DNA from: an uncultured Prevotella sp.
GTDB lineage: Bacteria > Bacteroidota > Bacteroidia > Bacteroidales > Bacteroidaceae
NCBI GenBank assembly: GCA_900541575.1
Contig: UQKO01000009.1
Span: forward strand, 12,651-76,650
Reading direction: 5' to 3'
DNA length: 64,000 nucleotides
Shown piece by piece: positions 50,840-60,333 of this stretch; the first letter of the stretch is position 1; every line of letters begins with the position of its first letter. Both the position numbers and the translations under genes were made by a program. The notes beneath the pieces were generated by a model. It saw only the letters and a program-made list of their open reading frames with translations, searched no databases and was not told the DNA's origin.

Positions 50840-52879
50840 TTATCCCACTTGGCTGCCAGGCACTACTTTGCGATCTACGGTCACTACGGATAGAGATTCG
50901 TCGAAGTTGACGGCAGAGAGAATCATGCCTTGGCTCTCTATTCCGCTGATGGTGCGGGGAGCGAGGTTCGCCACATAGCACACTTGCTTTCCTACAAGTT
51001 CCTCGGGATTATAGTAGTGAGCAATGCCGCTTACGATGATACGGTTTTCAGCGCCATCGGCTATCTCAAACTTTAGCAACTTCTTGCTCTTCTTTACTTT
51101 CTCGCACGAAAGTACGGTTCCCACGCGGATATCGAGTTTTTCAAAGTCTTCGAAAGGAATATTCTCTTTTACGGGAGCGGCTTTGAAGTTGGCTGCTTCG
51201 TTGGCTTTCTTTGTGTCGAGAAGTTTTTGTACTTGAGCTTCCACCACGCTGTCTTCTATCTTTTCGAATAGCAAGGCAGGCTCGCCTAGTTTGTGTCCTG
51301 CAGGCAAGAGATCCGTGGCTCCGAGACGATCCCACTGAGCCTCTTCTATATGGAGCATGCCTCGCAGCTTTTCTGAAGAGAATGGGAGAAATGGCTCGAA
51401 TGCAATGGCGAGATTGGCTACGAGTTGGAGGGAGAGGTTGAGGATGGTCTTTACGCGTTCGGGGTCAGTTTTAATGACTTTCCAAGGTTCAGAGTCGGCC
51501 AAGTATTTATTGCCGATGCGTGCCAAGTTCATTGCCTCTTTCTGTGCATCGCGGAAACGGAAGTTCTCAATCAAGCGTTCCACCTCAGCCTTCACATCTT
51601 TAAATTCTTCGATAGTCTGCCGATCATAGTCGGTCAGTTCGCCAGCAGCGGGCACAACGCTATCGTAGTACTTTTTAGTGAGTTGCAGAGCACGATTGAC
51701 GAAATTGCCATAGACGGCTACGAGTTCATTGTTGTTGCGAGCTTGAAAATCCTTCCAAGTGAAGTTGTTGTCTTTTGTTTCGGGAGCATTGGCTGTAAGC
51801 ACATAGCGGAGTACATCTTGCTTTCCGGGCAGATCACGCAAGTATTCGTCGAGCCACACGGCCCAATTGCGTGAAGTACTAATTTTGTCGTCCTCGAGGT
51901 TAAGAAATTCGTTGGCAGGCACATTGTCGGGCAGGATGTAAGAACCTTCAGCCTTTAGCATAGCGGGGAACACGATGCAGTGGAATACGATGTTGTCCTT
52001 ACCAATAAAGTGAATGAGGCGTGTATCATCACTTTTCCACCATTTCTCCCAATCGTTGGGTAGCAGTTCTTTCGTGTTGCTGATATAGCCAATGGGAGCG
52101 TCAAACCAGACATAGAGCACCTTGCCATCAGCTCCCTCTACGGGTACAGGAATACCCCAATCAAGGTCGCGACTTACGGCACGGGGCTTGAGACCCATAT
52201 CAAACCAGCTCTTACACTGCCCCATTACGTTAGAGCGCCATTCCTTGTGCTGTTCCGTAATCCATGGTTCAAGCCATTGCTGATGCTTGTCGAGGGGCAA
52301 GTACCAGTGCTTTGTCTTGCGAAGTACGGGTTTAGAACCGCTCACGGTAGAGCGCGGATTGATGAGCTCGGTGGGCGAAAGAGCTGTGCCGCATTTCTCA
52401 CATTGGTCACCATAAGCACCTTCTGCGTGGCAGTGGGGGCATTCGCCTGTGATGTATCTGTCGGCCAAGAAGGTGTGAGCCTCTTCATCGTAATATTGCT
52501 CGCTCTCTTGCTCCACAAATTCTCCCTTGTCGTAGAGGGTGCGGAAGAAGTCAGAAGCCGTCTTCTTATGTACCTCCGAAGTGGTGCGTCCGAAGAAGTC
52601 GAATGAAATTCCGAATCCTTCAAAGCTTTCCTTAATAATCTTGTTGTATCGGTCAACCACCTGTTGCGGGGTACATTCTTCTTTGCGGGCACGAATAGTG
52701 ACGGGCACACCATGTTCATCGGAACCACAGATGAAGAGCACGTCGCGCTTTTTCAGACGGAGATAGCGCACGTAGATATCGGCTGGAACGTATACACCAG
52801 CCAAATGTCCGATGTGTACACCACCATTAGCGTAGGGAAGTGCAGCCGTTACCAGCGTGCGGTTGAATTTCTTTTCCAT
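50840..52879 (-). CDS. metG: methionyl-tRNA synthetase
   Basis: 679 aa from ATG 52877-52879 (MEKKFNRTLVTAALPYANGG); a longer frame upstream is not conserved. HIGH motif GGVHIGHLAG, zinc knuckle CPHCHAEGAYGDQCEKCG, signature loop KISTSRNWAVWL, anticodon-binding helices, and a C-terminal tRNA-binding OB domain (LDIRVGTVLSCEKV ... GMILSAV) from about residue 575. It charges tRNA-Met. Divergent from gltX, with a TACTTTTG box about 50 bases upstream. Confidence 0.96.
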   Translation of the reverse strand: MEKKFNRTLVTAALPYANGGVHIGHLAGVYVPADIYVRYLRLKKRDVLFICGSDEHGVPVTIRARKEECTPQQVVDRYNKIIKESFEGFGISFDFFGRTTSEVHKKTASDFFRTLYDKGEFVEQESEQYYDEEAHTFLADRYITGECPHCHAEGAYGDQCEKCGTALSPTELINPRSTVSGSKPVLRKTKHWYLPLDKHQQWLEPWITEQHKEWRSNVMGQCKSWFDMGLKPRAVSRDLDWGIPVPVEGADGKVLYVWFDAPIGYISNTKELLPNDWEKWWKSDDTRLIHFIGKDNIVFHCIVFPAMLKAEGSYILPDNVPANEFLNLEDDKISTSRNWAVWLDEYLRDLPGKQDVLRYVLTANAPETKDNNFTWKDFQARNNNELVAVYGNFVNRALQLTKKYYDSVVPAAGELTDYDRQTIEEFKDVKAEVERLIENFRFRDAQKEAMNLARIGNKYLADSEPWKVIKTDPERVKTILNLSLQLVANLAIAFEPFLPFSSEKLRGMLHIEEAQWDRLGATDLLPAGHKLGEPALLFEKIEDSVVEAQVQKLLDTKKANEAANFKAAPVKENIPFEDFEKLDIRVGTVLSCEKVKKSKKLLKFEIADGAENRIIVSGIAHYYNPEELVGKQVCYVANLAPRTISGIESQGMILSAVNFDESLSVVTVDRKVVPGSQVG

Positions 52880-52926
52880 TATGTAGTATCGTTTTTGTTG
52901 TTCTTGTGTATGCGTATAATAGTGTG

Positions 52927-52934
52927 CAAAAGTA
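52927..52934 (-). promoter_or_regulatory. -7 promoter box of metG
   Basis: TACTTTTG on the minus strand, 48 bases before the metG ATG. Confidence 0.5.
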
Positions 52935-53051
52935 CTGATTTTTTCGCTAATATCGCTTGAATATAGCCCAAAAGCGCAAAACAAGCGGTGGTATGCACCC
53001 TGTGGGCGGTTAAATAGGGAGAAAATAACGCTCTGTATCGGAAAAAAGCAC

Positions 53052-53059
53052 TACTTTTG
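53052..53059 (+). promoter_or_regulatory. -7 promoter box of gltX
   Basis: TACTTTTG, 70 bases before the gltX ATG. Confidence 0.45.
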
Positions 53060-53129
53060 CACCTCAGAACGTGCCGCCGCTGAGCGGCATCTAAGCTGAA
53101 TCATAATCAACACAATAGATAGCATTCCT

Positions 53130-54644
53130 ATGTCTGAAAGAAAAGTACGTGTGCGCTTTGCGCCCAGTCCTACAGGACCTCTGCATATTGGTGGTGTGCG
53201 CACCGCCCTCTATAATTATCTCTTTGCCCGCCAGCATGGTGGTGATATGGTATTTCGCATTGAGGATACCGATTCCAATCGCTTTGTGCCTGGTGCCGAA
53301 GATTACATTATCGAGTCGTTTAAGTGGCTCGGAATAGAGTTTGATGAGGGTGTAAGCTTCGGTGGCAATCATGGTCCTTATCGCCAAAGCGAGCGCCGCG
53401 ATATCTATCGCAAATACGTGAAGCAACTCCTCGATGCGGGAAAGGCTTATATCGCTTTCGACACTCCCGAAGAGCTCACTGCTAAGCGCGAATCGGTGCA
53501 AAACTTCCAATACGATGCACACACTCGCATGAGTATGCGCAACTCTCTCGTGATGGGCGAAGAAGAAGCCCAGCGCCTCATTGATGCGGGTGAGCAATAC
53601 GTGGTACGCTTTAAGGTGGAGCCCGGTGAGGAAATCCACGTAAATGATATTATCCGTGGCGATGTACGCATTATGAGCGATGTTCTCGACGACAAAGTGC
53701 TTTATAAGAGTGCCGACGATCTGCCCACCTACCACTTGGCCAATATCGTTGATGATCATTTGATGGAGATTACTCACGTGATACGTGGCGAAGAATGGCT
53801 TCCTTCAGCACCGCTCCATGTGCTACTTTATCGAGCTTTTGGTTGGGAAGACACTATGCCCCGCTTTGCTCATCTTCCCCTTTTGCTTAAGCCCGATGGA
53901 AAGGGCAAACTCTCTAAGCGTGACGGCGACCGCTTAGGCTTCCCTGTGTTCCCTCTCGAATGGCACGATCCCAAGACGGGCGACGTATCTTCGGGCTATC
54001 GCGAGAGTGGTTATCTTCCCGAGGCTGTAATCAATTTCCTCGCCCTTTTAGGTTGGAATCCTGGTACCGATCAGGAAATACTCTCCATGCACGATCTCAT
54101 CGAACAGTTTGATCTTTCAAAATGTTCGAAGAGCGGTGCTAAATTCGACTATATCAAGGGCCAATGGTTTAACCGTGAGTACATTCTCAAGACCGACAAT
54201 GCCCTCCTCGCTCCCGCCTTCGACAAGATACTCCGCGAGAATGGCATCGAAGCTCCTATGGAACGCGTAGAAGCTGTGGTAGGCATGATGAAAATGAAGA
54301 AAATCAACTTTATTAAGGACCTTTGGCCTCTATGCGATTTCTTCTTCATCGCTCCCACTTACTCTATGGACGACAAGTTTACACGCAAGAATTGGAAGGA
54401 GGGTGCTGCTGCCGAAATGCAAGAACTCTACACGTTGCTCGAGGGTCTCGACGATTTTAGCATTGAGAGCCAGAAAGCTGTGGTTGATGAGTGGGCTACG
54501 ACTGGCGGTAAGAAGCCTTGGAACCCATGGCGCGTATGTCTCGTAGGCACGGGTAAGGGCCCCGATATGTACGAGCTTGCAGCTTTCTTGGGCAAGGAAG
54601 AAACCCTCAGTCGTATGAAGAAAGCGATTTCTTCTCTCGCCTAA
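53130..54644 (+). CDS. gltX: glutamyl-tRNA synthetase
   Basis: 504 aa. HIGH motif FAPSPTGPLHIGGVRTALYN at the N-terminus, KLSKRDGDRLG as the KMSKS-type loop, and an alpha-helical anticodon-binding end. The long Arg-rich opening fits the non-discriminating or Glu-specific class Ib enzyme; which one cannot be decided. It charges tRNA-Glu. Convergent with nothing; waaA follows after a terminator. Confidence 0.95.
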   Translation: MSERKVRVRFAPSPTGPLHIGGVRTALYNYLFARQHGGDMVFRIEDTDSNRFVPGAEDYIIESFKWLGIEFDEGVSFGGNHGPYRQSERRDIYRKYVKQLLDAGKAYIAFDTPEELTAKRESVQNFQYDAHTRMSMRNSLVMGEEEAQRLIDAGEQYVVRFKVEPGEEIHVNDIIRGDVRIMSDVLDDKVLYKSADDLPTYHLANIVDDHLMEITHVIRGEEWLPSAPLHVLLYRAFGWEDTMPRFAHLPLLLKPDGKGKLSKRDGDRLGFPVFPLEWHDPKTGDVSSGYRESGYLPEAVINFLALLGWNPGTDQEILSMHDLIEQFDLSKCSKSGAKFDYIKGQWFNREYILKTDNALLAPAFDKILRENGIEAPMERVEAVVGMMKMKKINFIKDLWPLCDFFFIAPTYSMDDKFTRKNWKEGAAAEMQELYTLLEGLDDFSIESQKAVVDEWATTGGKKPWNPWRVCLVGTGKGPDMYELAAFLGKEETLSRMKKAISSLA

Positions 54645-54661
54645 GGTGTTTGATTTAATAT

Positions 54662-54722
54662 AAGGGAATGTGCAGAATGAGCCATTAGGGAATATTCTGC
54701 GCCTTCCCTTTTGCTCTTTTAT
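54662..54722 (+). terminator. terminator of gltX
   Basis: AAGGGAA and TGCAGAAT pair with ATTCTGC and TTCCCTT across a mismatch bulge, followed by TTGCTCTTTT. Confidence 0.7.
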
Positions 54723-54784
54723 GTCAACTCTTTTTCGATGTTGGCATAAACCTAGTTCTCAATCCTTTTTATTGCATTCTACGC

Positions 54785-55990
54785 ATGTATTCTCTCGCAA
54801 TCTATTTCATGATGTTGGGCTGCAACGTGGCAGCCTTGTTTAGCAAGAAAATTCGCACCATGATGCGTGGCCATCGTGATACTTGGCGTATTCTTCGCCG
54901 CCACATAGGCTCTGATCGCTATGTATGGTTTCATGCAGCATCGCTAGGCGAGTTTGAACAAGGTCGTCCGCTCATGGAAAGGCTTCGCCGTGAGCATCCT
55001 GAAAAGAAAATACTGCTCACCTTCTTCTCGCCCTCGGGTTATGAGGTGCGTAAAAACTATGCCGGGGCCGATGTGGTGTGCTATCTCCCCTTCGACACTC
55101 CTTTCAATGCTCTCAAGTTTGTGCGCATGGCTCGTCCTGAAGAAGCCTACTTTATTAAGTACGAATTTTGGCGCAACTATATCGAAGTGCTTCATCGCAA
55201 TGGCATTCCCGTATACTCCGTATCAAGTATCTTTCGTCCTGGTCAGATTTTCTTCCGTTGGTTTGGCCGAGGTTATGCCCGTGTGCTTCATCGCATGACA
55301 CATCTTTATGTGCAAAATGAAGAGTCGCTCCGTTTGCTCCAAAGTATTGGTGTGACGCAAGTGAGTGTGGTTGGTGATACCCGGTTTGATCGGGTTATCG
55401 ACATTCGCTTGGCAGCTAAGCCTCTTCCCTTAATAGAGCGCTTTGCAGGCTGCTGGAAAGTACTCGTAGCGGGCAGCTCATGGCAGCCCGATGAAGCCAT
55501 TCTTATCGATTATTTCAATTCCCACCCTAATCTCAAACTCGTTCTTGCTCCCCATGTGGTGAGCGAGGAGCACCTGTGTCAAATCGAAGAAAAGTTGCGC
55601 CGCCCCTATGTACGCTATTCTTCCGCCACTCTCAAGGGGGTGGCCGAAGCCGACTGTCTCATTATCGATTGTTACGGACTGCTCTCGAGTATCTATCGTT
55701 ATGCTACGGTGGCCTATGTGGGTGGCGGATTCGGAGTGGGCATACATAATGTGCCCGAAGCAGCCGTCTATGGGGTGCCCGTTATCATCGGTCCGAATCA
55801 TAGCAAATTTCGTGAAGCGAAAGACCTTCTTGCCAATGGAGGATGTCGCGAAATAAGTTGCGCAGCCGATTTTACCGCCATTATGGACCTTTTCCTCTCC
55901 GACAAGCAAGCCCTCTCAGAGGCAGGAAAGGCTGCTGGCGACTATATCAAGCAAAACGCTGGAGCTACGGAGAAGATTATGCACGAATAA
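54785..55990 (+). CDS. waaA: Kdo transferase (lipid A 3-deoxy-manno-octulosonate transferase)
   Basis: 401 aa. N-terminal membrane anchor (MYSLAIYFMMLGCNVAALF), then HAASLGEFEQGRPL whose Glu is the presumed base of the GT30 family, LTFFSPSGYEVRKNY, and the C-terminal nucleotide-sugar domain (CYGLLSSIYRYATVAYVGGG, HNVPEAAVYGVPVIIGPN). It adds Kdo to lipid IVA in the inner membrane. Followed by two glycosyltransferases, so the block may build LPS core or O-chain parts. Confidence 0.92.
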   Translation: MYSLAIYFMMLGCNVAALFSKKIRTMMRGHRDTWRILRRHIGSDRYVWFHAASLGEFEQGRPLMERLRREHPEKKILLTFFSPSGYEVRKNYAGADVVCYLPFDTPFNALKFVRMARPEEAYFIKYEFWRNYIEVLHRNGIPVYSVSSIFRPGQIFFRWFGRGYARVLHRMTHLYVQNEESLRLLQSIGVTQVSVVGDTRFDRVIDIRLAAKPLPLIERFAGCWKVLVAGSSWQPDEAILIDYFNSHPNLKLVLAPHVVSEEHLCQIEEKLRRPYVRYSSATLKGVAEADCLIIDCYGLLSSIYRYATVAYVGGGFGVGIHNVPEAAVYGVPVIIGPNHSKFREAKDLLANGGCREISCAADFTAIMDLFLSDKQALSEAGKAAGDYIKQNAGATEKIMHE

Positions 55991-56081
55991 AGGGTAAGCC
56001 CTTCTAAGATTCCTACAGATTCTATTTAAAGGGGGTAAGAATCCTTTCTTTCCTCCCTCCTCTCCTCCTTCCCTACTTACC

Positions 56082-57350
56082 ATGAAAGTTCTCTTAGTCA
56101 ATACATCTGATCACGCGGGCGGAGCCGCTATCGCAGCCCTCCGACTACTCAAAGCTCTGCGCCAAAGCGGTGTGGAGGCCACCTTGCTCTGTCGCGATCG
56201 TTCGCTGTCCGAAGTACGCACCGACGTGGTAAACTTAAAGCCTAGTCTATGGCTCAAGGTAAAGTTTGTCTTAGAAAGAGCGGAAATCTATGCCGCTAAT
56301 GGCTTCAATCGTAAGGGGCTTTTCACTGTAGATACAGCACGTTATGGCACTGATATTACTCGCTTGCCCGAATTTGCAGAAGCAGATGTGGTACACCTCC
56401 ACTGGGTGAACCAAGCCATGCTCTCTATGAAGGATATAGAACGTGTGATACAAAGCGGAAAGCGCGTGGTATGGACTATGCACGATATGTGGCCCTTCAC
56501 TTCTATTTGTCACCATGCTATCGATTGCGAAAAGTGGCTCACTTCGTGCCACGATTGTCCGCTATTACTACGTCCCTCGGCTCACGACTTCAGTTATCGC
56601 ACTTTTCGCGCGAAGAGTCGTGTATATGCATTGAGTCACGAACCCACTTTCATTGGATGTAGCCAATGGCTCACGGAGCTTGCCAAGCGCTCGCCACTGC
56701 TCAAGGGACATCGCGTGGTGAGCATTCCCAACCCCATCGACACGGCATTCTATGCTCCCCCTGCCGATAAGGCTGCTCTGCGTCGTGAGTTACATCTGCC
56801 TGCTGACAAGCACCTCTTACTCTTCACCGCTTTCAAAGTAACTAATCCAGATAAGGGCATTGCCTATTTACGCGAGAGCCTAGCTCTGTTGCGTCACGAA
56901 CATCCCGAAATGACGGAACATCTCGCCCTCGTTGTGGCGGGCGGCGAGGCTGAATCCGTGTGCGAACAGATGCCCATAGAGACCATACCCTTTGACTACG
57001 ACACTTCAGAAGTGCGCCAGCGCAGTCTTTATCAAGCAACCGACCTTCTTGTTATGCCCACGCTGATGGATAATCTGCCCAACACCATCGTAGAAGCAAT
57101 GGCTTGTGGTATTCCTTGTGTGGGCTTTCGCATAGGAGGCTTGCCACAGATGATCGAAACGGGTATTAATGGCTATTTAGCTCAATATCGCTCGGCCATC
57201 GACTTCGCTCACGGCATAATTTCAGTCATCACCTCGCCTAGTTACACCGCGTTATGTCGGAATGCGCGTACAAAGGCTGTTACGGCTTATTCGGAAAAGG
57301 CGGTGGCAGAAGCATACGTTCAGTTATATAACGCTGAAGCTTGCGAGTAA
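56082..57350 (+). CDS. family 4-type glycosyltransferase
   Basis: 422 aa, GT-B fold. N-terminus KVLLVNTSDHAGGAAIAALR (acceptor side), then HLHWVNQAMLS and MHDMWPFTSICHHA; C-terminal donor domain with FTAFKVTNPDKGIAYLRESL and the sugar-nucleotide loop MPTLMDNLPNTIVEAMACGI followed by PCVGF. Likely adds a hexose to LPS or another surface glycan. The acceptor and sugar are not known. 90 bases after waaA. Confidence 0.85.
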   Translation: MKVLLVNTSDHAGGAAIAALRLLKALRQSGVEATLLCRDRSLSEVRTDVVNLKPSLWLKVKFVLERAEIYAANGFNRKGLFTVDTARYGTDITRLPEFAEADVVHLHWVNQAMLSMKDIERVIQSGKRVVWTMHDMWPFTSICHHAIDCEKWLTSCHDCPLLLRPSAHDFSYRTFRAKSRVYALSHEPTFIGCSQWLTELAKRSPLLKGHRVVSIPNPIDTAFYAPPADKAALRRELHLPADKHLLLFTAFKVTNPDKGIAYLRESLALLRHEHPEMTEHLALVVAGGEAESVCEQMPIETIPFDYDTSEVRQRSLYQATDLLVMPTLMDNLPNTIVEAMACGIPCVGFRIGGLPQMIETGINGYLAQYRSAIDFAHGIISVITSPSYTALCRNARTKAVTAYSEKAVAEAYVQLYNAEACE

Positions 57351-57387
57351 ACGAGTGTTAACCTATCAACTTGTCAATAAGTTATCA

Positions 57388-58218
57388 ATGGAAACAGAAA
57401 CAACTCAGGAACCAAGTGTGCCTCCTTCCTCGAAGGGAAAAGGCTTAAAGATTACTGTGGCCACCGTGACATGGAATGCAGGCGACCTCATAGAACGCAC
57501 CATTCACAGTGTGGAAGAGCAAACATATGGTCGTGTGGAACATCTTATCATCGATGGCAATTCGCACGACCATACGCTCGAACATATACATCACTATCAA
57601 GAACGCAACAGTCGTGCTGCTATACGCCACGAGATAGTGTGCATCAGTGAGCCCGACAATGGGCTTTATGATGCCATGAATAAGGCCATTGATATGGCTA
57701 CAGGACGCTATCTATTATTCCTCAATGCTGGCGATACTTTCCACTCGCCCGACACGCTCGCTCTTATTGCACAGGAGGCTGAATCCTCCACTTTGTTGCC
57801 CGCCGTAATTTATGGCGATACGCACTTAGTGGATGACGAAGGTCATTTTCTTCGTGCGCGTCGTTTGTCGCCCCCCGAAAGTCTCAGTTGGCGTTCTTTC
57901 CGTAACGGCATGCTCGTGTGTCACCAAGCTTTCTTTGCCCGCACAGACTTGGCTCGTCATTTCCACTACGACCTTCGATACAGATTCTCGGCCGACTTCG
58001 ATTGGTGTATTCGCATCATGCGCGAAGCTGAGCATGAGGGGCTGCCTCTTCTCAATGCCCACACCGTCGTGGCCAACTATCTGAGCGAGGGAATGACCAC
58101 GCGCCACCACAAAGCCTCCTTGCGTGAGCGCTTCCGCATCATGGCGCACCACTATGGCCTGTTCACCGCGATAGTGCAACATGCTTGGTTCGTAGTGCGT
58201 AGTTTCACGAAGAAATAG
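57388..58218 (+). CDS. family 2 glycosyltransferase
   Basis: 276 aa from ATG 57388 (METETTQEPSVPPSSKG). GT-A fold: ITVATVTWNAGDLIERTIHS, IIDGNSHDHTLEHI, SEPDNGLYDAMNKAIDMATG, LFLNAGDTFHSPDTL, and YRFSADFDWCIRIMREAE with the presumed catalytic acid. The pattern fits colanic-acid WcaA-like and related transferases. It follows the GT4 gene by 37 bases and probably acts in the same pathway. Confidence 0.85.
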   Translation: METETTQEPSVPPSSKGKGLKITVATVTWNAGDLIERTIHSVEEQTYGRVEHLIIDGNSHDHTLEHIHHYQERNSRAAIRHEIVCISEPDNGLYDAMNKAIDMATGRYLLFLNAGDTFHSPDTLALIAQEAESSTLLPAVIYGDTHLVDDEGHFLRARRLSPPESLSWRSFRNGMLVCHQAFFARTDLARHFHYDLRYRFSADFDWCIRIMREAEHEGLPLLNAHTVVANYLSEGMTTRHHKASLRERFRIMAHHYGLFTAIVQHAWFVVRSFTKK

Positions 58219-58359
58219 TCTTGAAGTTAATTAAAATAACCTCTTACTGCTTCTCTCGTCGCCACATCCCGAAGGGCGCGCATTCGTGCGTGGTATTGCT
58301 GATAAGTCACTTGTTAGACTCAAAAAATCTCCTTTTCCTCCTTTGTAAACTATCTCTCC

Positions 58360-58803
58360 GTGTCTTCATCTAATTACTATTCTTGGGCCACTACCCGGTG
58401 TTCGCAAAAAGAATATTGCCGCAGCGAAATCGCCCAAAAGCTTCGTGTGAAAGGTGCCGCTTCGGCTGAAATCGAAAAATTGCTCGAGCGCTTAGAGGCA
58501 GAATGCTACATCGACGAGGAACGCTATGCTCGTGCTTTCGTGGCGGATAAATTCCGTTTCGATCATTGGGGACGTGTAAAGATGTCCTATGCCCTACGCC
58601 AGAAAGGTATAGATGCTAACATCATAGACGAAGCCCTTGCTCAAATAGACGAGGAGGAGTATCGGCAGTCGCTTGCCGACTTTATTGTCTCTCGCCGCCG
58701 TACGATGAAAGCCGCCTCTCCTTATGCCCTTAATCAGAAAATAGCTCGCGCCGCAATTAGTAGAGGTTTTGAGCCAGGGATGGTGTTTGCAGTGTTGGAG
58801 TAA
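58360..58803 (+). CDS. recX: RecA regulator RecX
   Basis: 147 aa with a GTG start (58360-58362); no ATG is better. SQKEYCRSEIAQKL, ECYIDEERYARAFVADKFRF, WGRVKMSYALRQKGI, IDEALAQIDEEEY and a third helical repeat to the C-terminus match RecX, which inhibits RecA filaments. recA is not in the window. Short but within the family range. Confidence 0.85.
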   Translation: MSSSNYYSWATTRCSQKEYCRSEIAQKLRVKGAASAEIEKLLERLEAECYIDEERYARAFVADKFRFDHWGRVKMSYALRQKGIDANIIDEALAQIDEEEYRQSLADFIVSRRRTMKAASPYALNQKIARAAISRGFEPGMVFAVLE

Positions 58804-59340
58804 AGAATCGCTTTCTCTCCTCTTATGGGAGAAAACGCAGATTGTCTGTTCGTGGGGGTAGTGCAAGGACGCGTTACTTCCACGAACTTCATTTTATGGG
58901 GCATAGAAATCCCCACCGCATGTGGAAAACAAGTAGAAAAAGCATGGCGTCTGTCTATTAGAAAGCTCTTTCTGATAGAGTCTACTTATGTAGTTTAAAG
59001 ATAGAAAAAGCGTCTAGTTCAATCAGAAAAAGATAGGCTCTCTAGAATTGTTTCAATTTATCCAATTTTTTCGTAAATATTTTGCGTGGAAATGCACAAT
59101 ATGTAAAGGAAAATTGATAAAGGTAAAGTGTTGGCAAAGTGTAAGCACAGTACAAGCAAATAATTCGTGTAAGGAGTTGATTCTCATCTGTATAAAGAAA
59201 TTTCATGGTAGGAGTGTAAGTGACTATGACTAAAAATGAAAGAGTGTGCGTACACGCGTAAGCGGAGAAAATGACAGCGCAACAGAGAAAACCTACTGAC
59301 CACGAAAAAAGAAAAATGCCGCAAATCACTCGCTAGAAAA

Positions 59341-59372
59341 TTTGCAAAGACCCAAAAAAACTTTTAATTTTG
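59341..59372 (+). promoter_or_regulatory. promoter of sdhCAB
   Basis: TTTG (59341-59344), 20 bases, TAATTTTG (59365-59372). The leader is about 135 bases with a possible stem (GATGCTGAC / GGTCAGACGC region, 59421-59447). The rest of 58804-59340 shows no gene. Confidence 0.7.
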
Positions 59373-59514
59373 CACAGAGAATGTGTGTCCTCCCCATTTA
59401 TGGGGAAAAACATCATGGTGCGATGCTGACTAGAGAGGTCAGACGCATTGTACTGAGGGGAACTCATTGAAAATTCTATAATAATCTAAATATCAACTTA
59501 ATTCAAATCATTTT

Positions 59515-60210
59515 ATGTGGTTAACTAACTCATCCATCGGACGGAAGGTAATCATGTCAGTCACTGGCATTGCGCTTATCCTGTTCCTTACATTCCATGG
59601 TTGCATGAACTTGGTGGCCCTCTTCTCAGAAGAAGGTTATAACTGGGTATGCGAAATGTTGGGTGCCAACTGGTATGCCGTAGTAGCTACCATCGGCCTC
59701 GCAGCACTCGTAGCCATCCACTTCATTTATGCCATCATCCTTACTTTGCAGAACCGCAAAGCACGTGGCAACAACCGCTATGCCGTTACCAGCAAGCCCG
59801 AAAAGGTAGAGTGGGCATCGCAGAACATGTTCGTGCTCGGTGTAATCGTCGTGCTCGGTCTGTTGCTCCACTTGTTCAACTTTTGGTACAACATGATGTT
59901 TGCCGAACTCGTCAATGGTGGTATGCCTTTCGTTAACGGCGTAGCAGACGCAGCTGACGGCTACGGCATGATTGCTTACACCTTTAGCAACCCTGTATTC
60001 ACAGTTCTCTACATCATCTGGTTTGTAGCTATTTGGTTCCACATGACTCACGGCTTCTGGAGCGCTATGCAGACCCTCGGCTGGAACGGTAAGATCTGGT
60101 TCAATCGCTGGCGTTGCATCGGCAATATCTACGTGACCGTGCTCATGCTTATCTTCCTCGTTGTAGCCCTCAAGTTCGCCTTCTGCGGTGGTGCTTGCTG
60201 CGCAGCGTAA
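59515..60210 (+). CDS. sdhC: succinate dehydrogenase/fumarate reductase cytochrome b subunit
   Basis: 231 aa with five membrane helices and conserved His residues (LTFHGCMNLVALF, AIHFIYAIIL, LHLFNFWYN, WFHMTHGFW), the diheme B-type subunit that binds menaquinone. Here the complex most likely works as fumarate reductase making succinate, as in most anaerobic Bacteroidales. First gene of the operon; codon bias is strong, matching sdhA and pckA. Confidence 0.93.
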   Translation: MWLTNSSIGRKVIMSVTGIALILFLTFHGCMNLVALFSEEGYNWVCEMLGANWYAVVATIGLAALVAIHFIYAIILTLQNRKARGNNRYAVTSKPEKVEWASQNMFVLGVIVVLGLLLHLFNFWYNMMFAELVNGGMPFVNGVADAADGYGMIAYTFSNPVFTVLYIIWFVAIWFHMTHGFWSAMQTLGWNGKIWFNRWRCIGNIYVTVLMLIFLVVALKFAFCGGACCAA

Positions 60211-60333
60211 TGTATTCTTTTAAAGTGGAAGAGCGGGAAGGTAAGAAGCGAAAAGAATAGATATGACTATTGCTGCTTTCTTAACTCTTTCAACTCCTAA
60301 ACTTTTAAACTTCATAAAATAGAATATCCAATC

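Noticed and set aside
53091..53777. 228-codon minus-strand frame
   Set aside because: Antisense to gltX; no family resemblance.
59042..59329. 95-codon minus-strand frame before sdhC
   Set aside because: AT-rich low-complexity protein without a recognisable family; the region holds the sdh promoter on the other strand.
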